DNA from: Caballeronia peredens
GTDB taxonomy: Bacteria > Pseudomonadota > Gammaproteobacteria > Burkholderiales > Burkholderiaceae
Direction: 5' to 3'
Assembly: GCA_001544595.2 (NCBI GenBank)
Contig: FCOH02000010.1
Coordinates: 168,988-232,987 of the forward strand
DNA length: 64,000 nucleotides
The notes under the pieces are model-generated. The model was not told the origin of the DNA. It saw nothing but the letters and a program-made list of their open reading frames with translations, and searched no databases. Position numbers and translations under genes: made by a program. Positions within the stretch are counted from its first letter, which is position 1. Every line of letters begins with the position of its first letter. This document shows, one piece after another, positions 17,241 to 25,496 of this stretch.

Positions 17241-17249
17241 TTATCCACA
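17241..17249 (+). promoter_or_regulatory. DnaA-box consensus 9-mer
   Basis: TTATCCACA matches the DnaA box exactly. A second imperfect copy in the opposite sense may start at the CCTGTGGAAAAC nearby. A single box is weak evidence for an origin, and no replication initiator gene is recognised beside it. Confidence 0.3.
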
Positions 17250-17362
17250 GAATTTGTGGGCAAGCCTGTGGAAAACAGAAGCGCCGATCGGCCATTGGTC
17301 TGCACTAACCCCCGTCGGAGAGCCGGTAGACCCACGTGCCGCTTCCGGCATCTCCGTGAGTA

Positions 17363-18247
17363 TCATCGTTCCTGACGCGGCGCACACCGTTTGAGGATTT
17401 TTTGCCATCCATTACGGGCGCGCACAGCCTCACCGAGAATGTCGAGATACTCGTCGTGATCCACACGATCATCCGCCGGCAACGAGGCTTTGGCGTGAAG
17501 CGCGAGCGCCGCTTGCCGTTGTCGGGTGCCTTCAGCCAGCGAGATGATACGGCTGTACGCCTCGCACGCGTAAGCAAAAGTCTCGCGCTTCGAATAGTCG
17601 ATGTTCAACAAAAATTCCTTGCGACGTTTCTCGTTTAGCCCGACGGTCGCTCGTTTGCAGTTGTGGAAGATGTGCGCCGCCTCGTGGACGACGAAATCCG
17701 CAAACGGGTCAGTTTCCTCAAAGTACATCGTAGAGACAAAACAAGTTGTCTCTTCGCTCAGCCCAACGATGCCGTTCGCCTCTTGCGATAGGCCAGGGGC
17801 ACCGACACTCGCTAGATAGATGTTGGCGACGTCCCATGATGTCGACAACCACGTTTGCCGCGCGAGGACTGCGGCGACGTTGTCCGGGGTGAGAAACACG
17901 ACGCTGCGAGCCAGTGTGTCCAAGATGATGCAGTGTTCATCGGCGGGAAACAGTCCATTGACCATCGGCGAAAGCTTGTCGCGGGCCCAGGCGTTCAGAT
18001 TGCCTGGCACGCTCGCCTGGCTGCCCAAGCCATGCGCTCGCCGAAGCGTCTCTTCCACAAGCGCTGTTCGCAAGCAGTGCGTAGCCCGTTGCGCGACGTC
18101 GATAAAATTGTCGCCCGGCCAGCCCGCGAAGTTGCTGTCGTAGTCGCCACTATCGAGGTAGCGCTTCACTTCGTATCGGAGCCACGCCGGCGTGCCGACT
18201 TTCGGGCTCTCATGGTCACGGTCTGCGACGCTCGATGACACTTCCAT
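17363..18247 (-). CDS. Putative zinc metallopeptidase-like protein (HEAAH)
   Basis: The protein has 294 residues from ATG 18247; the frame is open to 18367 but that part is Arg-rich. It has an HExxH motif (VVHEAAHIFHNC, H188-E189-H192) with a glutamate-containing helix about 30 residues later (RETFAYACEAYSRI), a layout like metzincin/ImmA-type zinc peptidases. The N-terminal half (WLRYEVKRYLDSGDYDSNF, WARDKLSPMVNGLFP) is not recognised. No signal peptide is seen, so it should be cytoplasmic. Function unknown. Confidence 0.6.
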   Translation of the reverse strand: MEVSSSVADRDHESPKVGTPAWLRYEVKRYLDSGDYDSNFAGWPGDNFIDVAQRATHCLRTALVEETLRRAHGLGSQASVPGNLNAWARDKLSPMVNGLFPADEHCIILDTLARSVVFLTPDNVAAVLARQTWLSTSWDVANIYLASVGAPGLSQEANGIVGLSEETTCFVSTMYFEETDPFADFVVHEAAHIFHNCKRATVGLNEKRRKEFLLNIDYSKRETFAYACEAYSRIISLAEGTRQRQAALALHAKASLPADDRVDHDEYLDILGEAVRARNGWQKILKRCAPRQER

Positions 18248-18360
18248 ATTGTGAGAGTCGGTTGATGCGGAAGGACAAAGCTCGAAGATACTGCGGAACG
18301 CGACACACTTCAATGGCTGCGCGATACGACTCCTAAGGCGTCTCAAGGTTTCGCCCCGCG

Positions 18361-18662
18361 TTGCCAAAAAACCTGCCGCGCATGCGCATCGGATATGACC
18401 TGAGCGACGAACAGACGTCCGCGTTCGCGTGCTTGAGCGCGCCGGTGAAAAACGCAGCGAGACGCTACATTACGAGCCGTCAAGACTCACTGTCATCGAA
18501 CACAACCGCTTCAAATATGCAGGGAAGAAGGATGGCGAGTCGACCATCGTCACGGCGAGCGCTCAGCCCTCGCCGCTGCCCAAGAGCAATGCGAGCGCGA
18601 AGCTGCTCTCAAACATCTTCATCAACACCTACCTCGATCATCTGCCCTTGAATCGGCAGTAG
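18361..18662 (+). pseudogene. IS66-family transposase (TnpC) fragment
   Basis: The first part reads RMRIGYDLSDEQ and, in a second frame from 18429, SETLHYEPSRLTVIEHNRFKYAGKKDGESTIV...DHLPLNRQ. These are central pieces of the IS66 TnpC protein. At least one frameshift separates them, and both ends are missing. This is a remnant only. Confidence 0.75.
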
Positions 18663-18749
18663 TTGCGCATGCGCGTCGTGGTATTCATTTGCCGCGAGTC
18701 ACGCCGTGCGACTGGAAGTTGGCCGCAGCAGAGTTGATTGCTGTGCTTA

Positions 18750-19275
18750 TGCCACCGCTGCACGCGCGCCAATTGCAAGCGCCTCGCATGCGTGGCCACC
18801 TGGACGTGGAGCGCGGTGTTCTCGAGTTTTGCATCGCCGAGCAGCACCTGGATCACGTGGATAGCCCCGCGCCGTACGCGACCGACAGTGCGGTCTGGTG
18901 CTTCAGGTTGCCGGCCGCCTCGATGAGTCGCCGCACTTGATCGGGACTGAGCACGACGGGCAATATGCGGGGCACGCGCACCGGTTGCATCCTGACCATC
19001 AGCTCGGGGCGGTCGAGCGTGACTGTGAAGAAGAACTTCAGGCCGGCAATCGCGTGGTTCAGCGACACGGCCGAAGTGCCGTGGTCGACCATATAGAGCT
19101 GTTAGCGGCGCAGGTCCTCGACCGTGGCCGTGTCAGGTGAGCGCCCGAGAAACCTGGCGAACTCACGCACGATGTGCAGATAGGTGTCCTGCGTCTTGGG
19201 GGCAAGTTGGCGCATGCGCATGTCGTCGATCATGCGCTGGCGCAGTGGGCCGGCGTTTGTCGGTAAGGAGGTCAT
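18750..19275 (-). pseudogene. Broken tyrosine recombinase
   Basis: The start (MTSLPTNAGPLRQRMIDDM, with AGGAG before it) is the SAM-like N-terminal domain of the integrases that travel with IS91-type elements. An in-frame stop at 19102-19104 interrupts it after EDLRR. It resumes as MVDHGTSAVSLNHAIAG to LSVAYGAGL. Most of the catalytic domain is then deleted, and a frameshifted end (VIQVLLGDAKLENTALHVQVAT) carries the last conserved helix region. It cannot be functional. Confidence 0.8.
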
Positions 19276-19320
19276 GATTCGGCTCCTGTTGAGGAACGAG
19301 GCGGATTGCCTCATTCGCCA

Positions 19321-20110
19321 ACATAAAGCCGGGTGACCGGCCTCTCCCTGACCACCAGCGTCGGACCGTAGCCCCCTACAGCGCGAGCGGTTTAGTCCTG
19401 CGACCCATCAGAGACGTTCGGCTTGGCGCCACCTCAATGGCCGTTTCGACGATGGAACGGCCATTCATGCTGTCGCGTCTGCCGCCACTTGATCGGCCAT
19501 TGCTGTCGTTGATCCATCAACGCGCACGGCCTCAAGGTCGCAATCACCTGACTTCTTCTCTTCGAATTCAAATTGACCTTCACAGATCAATCTACCTGTT
19601 GCTGCCTCCGTCTAGTTTGCCAAGACCGCTTAAAGCAGCGGCATGACCAAATGAGACCATCGGCATGGCTTGGTGATCGGCACCGCCTGGATCACGTGGG
19701 CTTTCTTTAACTGCCCAAGATACCGGGGCGATTTCGGGAGCCGTAGTCGTATGGTGTAGACATCCGAAGTTGAAATAAACCAGCGAATAGCGAGAGTCAG
19801 TGTGCCGCCCAGCTGCTACTCGTACTCCAACAGAACTCGGCGGCTTCATAGGTTCAGGGGGTATATTTAGACAGTGCCGACGTTTGAACCCTTTCGCGCG
19901 GAGTTCCCGTGTACCCAGTGATCTATCGCGTTTCAAAGCAGGATCTCTACCTCGCCGGTCACATACATCCTTATGCGGCTAACCACACATTTCAAATACC
20001 AAGAAGGCTTTTATTTCCTGCGACCGGAACCTCATAGTCGTCGCCGTGCCCCGCAAGCGCCGCCTTGTATCTGCCGCTGCCAGCGACGAGTCTGAAACCG
20101 CCGTCGGTGA
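19321..20110. other. Gap of about 790 bases, no gene seen
   Basis: No convincing coding frame is seen. The only clear structure is an inverted repeat, AATGGCCGTT (19436-19445) and AACGGCCATT (19456-19465), perfect over 10 bases with a 10-base loop. It has no T run, so it is not an obvious terminator. Confidence 0.4.
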
Positions 20111-20132
20111 GCGTGCGCACGATGACAGGCTA

Positions 20133-20568
20133 GATGACTCCCTTTTCGCACACCGACGCGGTCAGCTATATCCTCGGGGAGAGCGGGATCTAGCTTAAGA
20201 TCGATCTCGAATTCGGCATCAAGGTCGACGTCGATGCGTGCACTACCGTCGGAATCATCGTCAATGAGCTCGTCACAAACTCGGTAGAACACGCGTTTGC
20301 CGGTCGCCCCGGCAAGAGTGCGATTTCGTTGCAACTTGTGGACGAGGCCGATTACGTGGTGAGCCTCTCTGACAAAGGTTAGGGCTCGCCGACGCGGGAA
20401 CTTCGCGAGAATATCGGGTTGCGGACCGTGCGAAAGATGCTCGAAGGACTCGGCGGCAGGCTTGAACTCGTGACGGCGTTCGGGCGAGGCATGACGGCGA
20501 CCCTCCGGCTGGCGGCGACACCCGATTGCCGTCGACTTGACGCTGCACAAGTCGCGACTTCCAGCTAA
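20133..20568 (+). pseudogene. Decayed sensor histidine kinase (HATPase end)
   Basis: Reading the frame that ends with TAA at 20566-20568 gives DACTTVGIIVNELVTNSVEH (the N box of HWE/HisKA_2-type kinases), VVSLSDKG, then after a TAG stop at 20380-20382 LRENIGLRTVRKMLEGLGGRLELV...GRGMTATLRL (G boxes). Further stops lie upstream near 20190. The sensor and HisKA parts are missing. It is a fragment of a two-component kinase. Confidence 0.75.
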
Positions 20569-20581
20569 AGCGGCGTTCCAT

Positions 20582-21310
20582 TTACGCAATCCGCGTCAAC
20601 CGTAGCCACGAGGGTCGGGTCTCGGTATCGCTCGCGTCGAGGGCCATTCCGCTCTCCCTGTCCCACGCGTCGCGATGCACTGAAAGCAGGTCTTCAGCCA
20701 GCCTGGCGCAGTGGTCTGCAGATAGGTGGAATCCGAGCGCCTTCTCGGTGTGCGACTCAATGTGAAGTGCAACAAAAAGCGTCACGTCTCGATAGCCCGG
20801 TGCGTCGCTATAGGCCACGTATTCCGCTTCGTAGGTCTGGCTGCCAATTCCTGCATCCGCTGTCGGCGGTGCAGTGTTACGCGCGCCGATGCCCCACTGA
20901 TTGATCATCGTCTGCCATCGCACGGCGCCGCCCGGAAAATAGTTGTGAACCTCTACCGCTGGCCGATGGTCCAGCCGAAGCACCGCCAAGCAATGTTCGA
21001 ACAGATCGTCGTCGAGCCCGCGCAGTTCGGTCAGATCAAAGGGGAAGTCTGCTCCGTTATAGAGCCCGGCCAGGAAACGCGCGATCACCCCCGCTTGACC
21101 CGCGTCGCCCTGTGCCACATCGAGCAACGTCGCGAGCGAGTCAACGCCCGCATCCTTGTCCTGCGCGCGGATTTCGGCGGCACGCTGCGCGGGTGTCGTA
21201 CCCTCGTGCGCCGTCGCGAAGAAGTCGTTGGCCGTCTCATTGAAGGCGTCGAACAGGTGGTTGGGGACCGTGAAAGTAACGGTCCTGCCTGAATCTGACG
21301 GTTTGCTCAT
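20582..21310 (-). CDS. DUF7673-family protein
   Basis: The protein has 242 residues from ATG 21310; the longer frame reaching 21616 overlaps the response regulator gene and is rejected. Residues about 50-135 match the DUF7673 pattern as I remember it: DSLATLLDVAQGDAGQAGVI, then ARFLAGLYNGADFPFDLTEL, then LDHRPAVEVHNYF. The family has no assigned function and is often carried on mobile DNA in Burkholderiales. The C-terminal half (SQTYEAEYVAYSD...HLSADHCARLAEDLL) is less familiar. It lies just downstream of a CheY-like gene. Confidence 0.6.
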   Translation of the reverse strand: MSKPSDSGRTVTFTVPNHLFDAFNETANDFFATAHEGTTPAQRAAEIRAQDKDAGVDSLATLLDVAQGDAGQAGVIARFLAGLYNGADFPFDLTELRGLDDDLFEHCLAVLRLDHRPAVEVHNYFPGGAVRWQTMINQWGIGARNTAPPTADAGIGSQTYEAEYVAYSDAPGYRDVTLFVALHIESHTEKALGFHLSADHCARLAEDLLSVHRDAWDRESGMALDASDTETRPSWLRLTRIA

Positions 21311-21395
21311 GGCGTCATAGTTGTTGACGTGCTGGTGAACAGACTCAGCTGTCACCCTCGATCGAAGGCGTCGCCGCTTGCGCTTCCATGCGGCT

Positions 21396-21824
21396 TTAGT
21401 AATGGGGTGTTCGATTCCTCGACCAGGCTCCGACCACAACCGCCATTGACGCCACGTATGCCTGCAAATCGAAAGCTTTGACGACGTACGCATTAACCCG
21501 ATGTTCGTACGCCTCGGCGATATCCACTGCACGTGCAGAAGTGGCCAACGCAACGACCGGAACGAAGCGGATTGAAGGCGTCGAGCGTATAACACCGAGT
21601 AGTTCCACCCGGTCAATGGCTGGAAGCTTCATATCCAGCAAGATCAGCGAAGGATGAACGGCTGGGCGCCCGGCAAACCTTCCCTCACGTCGCAGATACT
21701 GCTGCGCTTCAAGGCCGTCGGCGACCGTTTCCACCTGAGCGCGCACCCCGCATTTTTCTAACGCATCGATCGTTAGTTCGCGATCGTGTGCATTGTCTTC
21801 AACAACAAGAATGGGTCGTTTCAT
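21396..21824 (-). CDS. CheY-like single-domain response regulator
   Basis: The 142-residue receiver domain contains PILVVEDNAHD (acidic pocket), the phosphorylation site in LILLDMKLP, the Thr/Ser switch in VVALATSA and the conserved Lys in YVVKAFD. It has no output domain. The ATG 21824 is chosen because the domain starts immediately. Such regulators (Rcp1-like, with R-E-L-T after the acidic pair) commonly pair with phytochrome or hybrid kinases. The nearby kinase at 20133 is a pseudogene and could be its former partner. Confidence 0.85.
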   Translation of the reverse strand: MKRPILVVEDNAHDRELTIDALEKCGVRAQVETVADGLEAQQYLRREGRFAGRPAVHPSLILLDMKLPAIDRVELLGVIRSTPSIRFVPVVALATSARAVDIAEAYEHRVNAYVVKAFDLQAYVASMAVVVGAWSRNRTPHY

Positions 21825-22326
21825 CGAGAGGCGTGCAGCGCAGAATGGTCCGGGTGATACCCGTCGGCTAAGGTCCGCTAGCAATCGTCGCGCCTATGTC
21901 GGCTTTTCGTCCACTGTCGAGATTTTCGGCATCTTTTGAGTAGTTAAACCGCGTTTGACAAACAACAAGCGCGAATTGCGTTCGGAAGTGGCTGAGAATG
22001 ATCTGTTCAGTACGAAGTTCGAGGCCCACTTGCGTGTCGGGCCTATCTAACTTGGCGTCTGCGCCGCCTTGCTGTCGGTGTATACGGCGGCAGCACATTC
22101 ACCGCCGCTGCTGGAGTCTGCGCGGAAAGATCTTGCGGCCAAAATCACAGCATGCGGCGCGTTTTCCCGCAATATTTTGTTGTCGAGCGCGAGCGTGTCA
22201 TATGTCTGTTCGCACGTTCGTGCCGAAGCCTCAGCACACGCTCGCTCATTATTGAAGCGAGTCGCGACGCGCATGCGGGATCTAAGGATGCGGGCATTGC
22301 GCCCACATCGCATCGCCGATGCCGAT

Positions 22327-23577
22327 CTACCGACGCAGTCTTGCCCGCGCGGCGCGAAATGCCAAAAAGCCATTGCCGGCAATGCCGGTCAAACCCAGGA
22401 CTACCAGCGCTTCAGTTGGACCGAATACTGTTGCAAGCGCGCCCGACAGCAGCGTTCCGATCGGCCAACATCCGATCCCCACAGTCACGAGCCCAAAGAC
22501 GCGACTGCGCATGGCACTGGGCACGGATTCGATCACGATGGTCGTCTGATGTATGTTATATGCGGCGCTTCCGAGCCCGCCGATAAAGAAAATCAGAAGC
22601 AGCAATACCAGAGAACACCGATACGCGCTTGCGAATCCGGCAATTGCGATCGCCAAGAAAAGCAGGATCGACCCGCTCAGCAACCAGCGCAGAGATCGCC
22701 CGCGCATGCGAGCGCTTCCTATCAAGGCTCCGGCGACAAACGACCCCGCCGGTTCTGCCGAAGAAAGCACGCCAATCATCAAGGCTGACAAATTGAAGTT
22801 CTCTCTTCCCAGAGGCGTCAGCAGAACGTTGTAGCTGTAACCGCACAAGTTCGTGATGATCGTCGCAATCAGAAGCGCCATGATCGTTCTGCTGTCGCGC
22901 GCATATCGCCATGCTTCGCTGAGGTCACGGCGAATCCGGTACAAGGAGAGCCGCTCCGTCGATGCCTGCATGCACTCGAGCCGCGAAATGAGCGCGGCGG
23001 CGCAAAGAGACGCCGCCGCCGAGAGAAAATACGACGTAGCGACGCCGAGCGCCCCGTAAATCCAGCCTCCGAGCAGAGGCCCGATACAGCGCGTCGCGTA
23101 GTTGGTCATGCTGTCGACGGCAACCGCGCGAGAGGCCAGCGACGCGCCCGCCGTCTCGCCGATCATACGCCGTCGTGCCGGCATCTCGGTGGCATAGACG
23201 ACACCGCTCACCAGCGCGGCGGCGCACAGGTGCCACGTAGACAATGCCCCGAGCAAAGACAAGAGCGCGACCGTCGTGGACGAGGCGCTCGCGAGCAACA
23301 GACCGAAGAACACAATTTTCTTCCGGTTCACTGCATCGGCGACCACACCCATGAGCGCTCCGCTCAAAAGAAGCGGCAGACTTCGGCAGGCCGAGACCAT
23401 CGCGACTGCCACGGCGGAATTCGTCGCGTTGAAGGTGAACAGCGCGGCGGCCAGCATTTCCAGCCACATCATGGAGGTCGACACCGCACCGGCCGTCCAG
23501 AGGGGTATGAAGCCCTTCGCGCGCATCACGCCGGTCGAATGCAGCGATGGACCTACCGTCATCTGTTCGTCTTCCAT
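22327..23577 (-). CDS. MFS exporter, DHA3/EntS type
   Basis: This 416-residue inner-membrane protein should have about 12 transmembrane helices. It starts with the DHA3-type loop (FIPLWTAGAVSTSMMWLEML) and carries the motif-A-like segment GVVADAVNRKKIVFFGLLL. A second ARRRMIGETAG loop and the central break around residue 215 fit the enterobactin-exporter/macrolide-efflux group. It is likely a proton-driven drug or metabolite exporter of unknown substrate. No regulator or siderophore gene lies beside it. Confidence 0.85.
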   Translation of the reverse strand: MEDEQMTVGPSLHSTGVMRAKGFIPLWTAGAVSTSMMWLEMLAAALFTFNATNSAVAVAMVSACRSLPLLLSGALMGVVADAVNRKKIVFFGLLLASASSTTVALLSLLGALSTWHLCAAALVSGVVYATEMPARRRMIGETAGASLASRAVAVDSMTNYATRCIGPLLGGWIYGALGVATSYFLSAAASLCAAALISRLECMQASTERLSLYRIRRDLSEAWRYARDSRTIMALLIATIITNLCGYSYNVLLTPLGRENFNLSALMIGVLSSAEPAGSFVAGALIGSARMRGRSLRWLLSGSILLFLAIAIAGFASAYRCSLVLLLLIFFIGGLGSAAYNIHQTTIVIESVPSAMRSRVFGLVTVGIGCWPIGTLLSGALATVFGPTEALVVLGLTGIAGNGFLAFRAARARLRR

Positions 23578-23752
23578 GTCTCGTGCGTTGGCGATGGAGG
23601 CGCTGGATAGCCGCGCTGTTCAGCGGTGGCGGTACGCCGTTTGCGCTACCTGGCACGTTGTATGGACGGATCGCACCCAGTATCGATATGCACCCCCCCT
23701 TCGAAGCGTTCCGCGACCTCACCGTATTCCACTATGCCCATGGGAGGCAAGC

Positions 23753-24118
23753 ATGGCTGACAACGATCGCGCGCACAACCCCGTCGACGCTCTGAAGACC
23801 GAACGGGCCGATGGTACCTACGAGTTTCCGACAAGCGCAAGCATGGCATCCGGCGATCAGAAGAAACCCCTCGCGAACAACGACGACCGCAGTTTTCGTG
23901 AAGCGTCCCACTCGTGGGATACGAGCAGCGACGGTGCGTCATCGAGCGACCTACGCGCGAGCGCGAAAAACAGGCTCGCCGACCTGCAGGGCGCGATGAG
24001 CCGAAAATACCGGGTCGCAGCCGACACGACGGACGATTTCGTGCACGAGAATCCCTGGAAGGCCATCACGATGGCCGCACTGGCCGGCGTGGTCATGGGC
24101 ATGCTCGCCTCGCGTTGA
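23753..24118 (+). CDS. ElaB/YqjD/DUF883-family membrane-anchored protein
   Basis: The protein has 121 residues. The ATG follows GGGAGG by five bases; longer open frame upstream is ignored. A polar N-terminal half is followed by a helical DUF883 segment (SSSDLRASAKNRLADLQGAM, TDDFVHENPWKAITMAALA) and a C-terminal transmembrane anchor (GVVMGMLASR). The family binds ribosomes and localises them at the inner membrane in stationary phase in E. coli. It sits upstream of a DUF2934 gene, a common pairing in Burkholderia-type stress loci. Confidence 0.8.
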   Translation: MADNDRAHNPVDALKTERADGTYEFPTSASMASGDQKKPLANNDDRSFREASHSWDTSSDGASSSDLRASAKNRLADLQGAMSRKYRVAADTTDDFVHENPWKAITMAALAGVVMGMLASR

Positions 24119-24162
24119 GCGTGGCGTGTCAGACAATCAACATCCCTCCATAGGAAAAGAGC

Positions 24163-24369
24163 ATGAACACCTCCGCTACCGAAGAGCAGATCCGCGCACT
24201 TGCCTACCGGCTTTGGGAAGAAGCCGGAAGCCCGGAGGGCCGCTCCACCGATTTCTGGGTCATAGCGGAGCAGCAACTGGCGCGCGAACTGGGCATGGGC
24301 GACAACACATTGGACCAGGCGCCCGCAAACGGGGAAGGCAGCGGGGAAGGTAACGGGCCCCCTTTATAA
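24163..24369 (+). CDS. DUF2934-family small protein
   Basis: This 68-residue protein begins with the DUF2934 signature EEQIRALAYRLWEEAGSPEG and WVIAEQQLARE. The end is Gly/Asn-rich and disordered. The family is widespread in Burkholderiales and rhizobia, with no known function. It follows the DUF883 gene by 44 bases and is probably cotranscribed. Confidence 0.85.
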   Translation: MNTSATEEQIRALAYRLWEEAGSPEGRSTDFWVIAEQQLARELGMGDNTLDQAPANGEGSGEGNGPPL

Positions 24370-25028
24370 CGCCGCGGTCCAATGTGTTCCCCCGGATCGC
24401 TAGCTTCACGGGCGCATGCGCTGCTTGAATGGACTCGGCGGCAATGCCCCGCCGAGGATTGTGCAATGCGCTCGAAGGCATCGAACGGCTCGGCACCTCC
24501 ATCGTCGATCTGATGGAGCTCTTGGCCTTGACAGCAGTCTTGATGCGCGCCAGGAGCTCGCGAACGAGCTGAAATACGCCGGCAGCACGGAGGATCCTGC
24601 GGCGATGAACACGTGGCTGCATCGCGCGGTCATGCAAAAGCTCGCAGAAAACGGCAGCCGCGTGCCGGACGATGTCAAGCGATGACGCGGGTCCTCGCCG
24701 CGTGCCGATCCAATTAAAGTTGTGCTCGATGCGCGACATCGCGAAAAGCGCCGCCGCGCGTCGGACGTTGTGGCGTTCGCCGTGGAAGACTCGTGTTTCG
24801 TTTCACGTGATGATATCGCCGCCCGCCGCTTGTAGGACCCGCGAAGTATTGCGCGGGCGGCAGCCTGCCATCAAGCAAGTCATCCGCAACACCTATATTT
24901 GGTACCTACACGTGCGCATGGCCGGCGAGGGCGACCAACGCACTCGCAGCCTTCCGGCATGCGCAGCGTTTAGGTAGCGACGCCGGTCTCGGGCCGAGCT
25001 GCTCGCAGGATCAACCGAGCTTGTTCTG
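24370..25028. other. Gap with a possible gene fragment
   Basis: About 660 bases. Plus-strand codons 24545-24685 read ARQELANELKYAGSTEDPAA and LHRAVMQKLAENGSRVPDDV, which looks like the end of a small helical protein, but the part before it is frameshifted relative to a plausible beginning. Otherwise nothing is recognised. Confidence 0.35.
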
Positions 25029-25440
25029 GTGACAGTCGTAAGCGGCGCGCCTGGCACCATCACGCCGACACCGTCGGTCGAACAGGAGCAGGAGATCGTG
25101 AAGCCCGCCCCGACCGGTGGCACGACCGAAGTTCGGAACGGCAGGACGGTGGTCAAGGTCGATGGCATAGTCGATGCCGAAATGCTACGTACGGTTCTGA
25201 AGAGCGTGCGATCATGCTCGGAGATCCAACAGTTACGCGCGTGTGGATTGCGGTTGGTGTAACCGCGATGCGTAGTGTTTTTCCGGCTCTGGCTGCGAAG
25301 GTGCAAACTGCACTCGAAGAGAATCCGCTTGGCAGCGATGTGTTCATTCCCGGGACGCCGCGACGATCTTGTAAAGACCATCTGGGCAACCGATGACGGT
25401 AGGCCCGTCAACTGTGCGCTGTCGGAAAAAAGTATATGGA
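25029..25440 (+). mobile_element. IS66-family remnant (tnpA and tnpB pieces)
   Basis: The first frame (to 25262) reads as the end of IS66 TnpA (TTEVRNGRTVVKVDG...DAEMLRTVLKSV). The second (from 25214) is the start of TnpB (TRVWIAVGVTAMRSVFPALA, AAKVQTALEENPLGSDVF). TnpB is then frameshifted at about 25350, and the lost frame continues as DDLVKTIWATDD. No tnpC follows here; the tnpC pieces at 18361 and at the right edge of the window are separate remnants. Confidence 0.8.
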
Positions 25441-25496
25441 CAAGCTAGAGGAATTGAATTTCACGGCGGGCGTGCCCCTCCCGGCAGCATACCCAG

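Noticed and set aside
17221..17290. Replication origin
   Set aside because: Only one perfect DnaA box is present, with no iterons, AT-rich unwinding region or recognised initiator gene.
22069..22788. 239-codon plus-strand frame antisense to the MFS exporter
   Set aside because: It is low-complexity Ser/Arg/Gln sequence without family features; the exporter is clear on the other strand.
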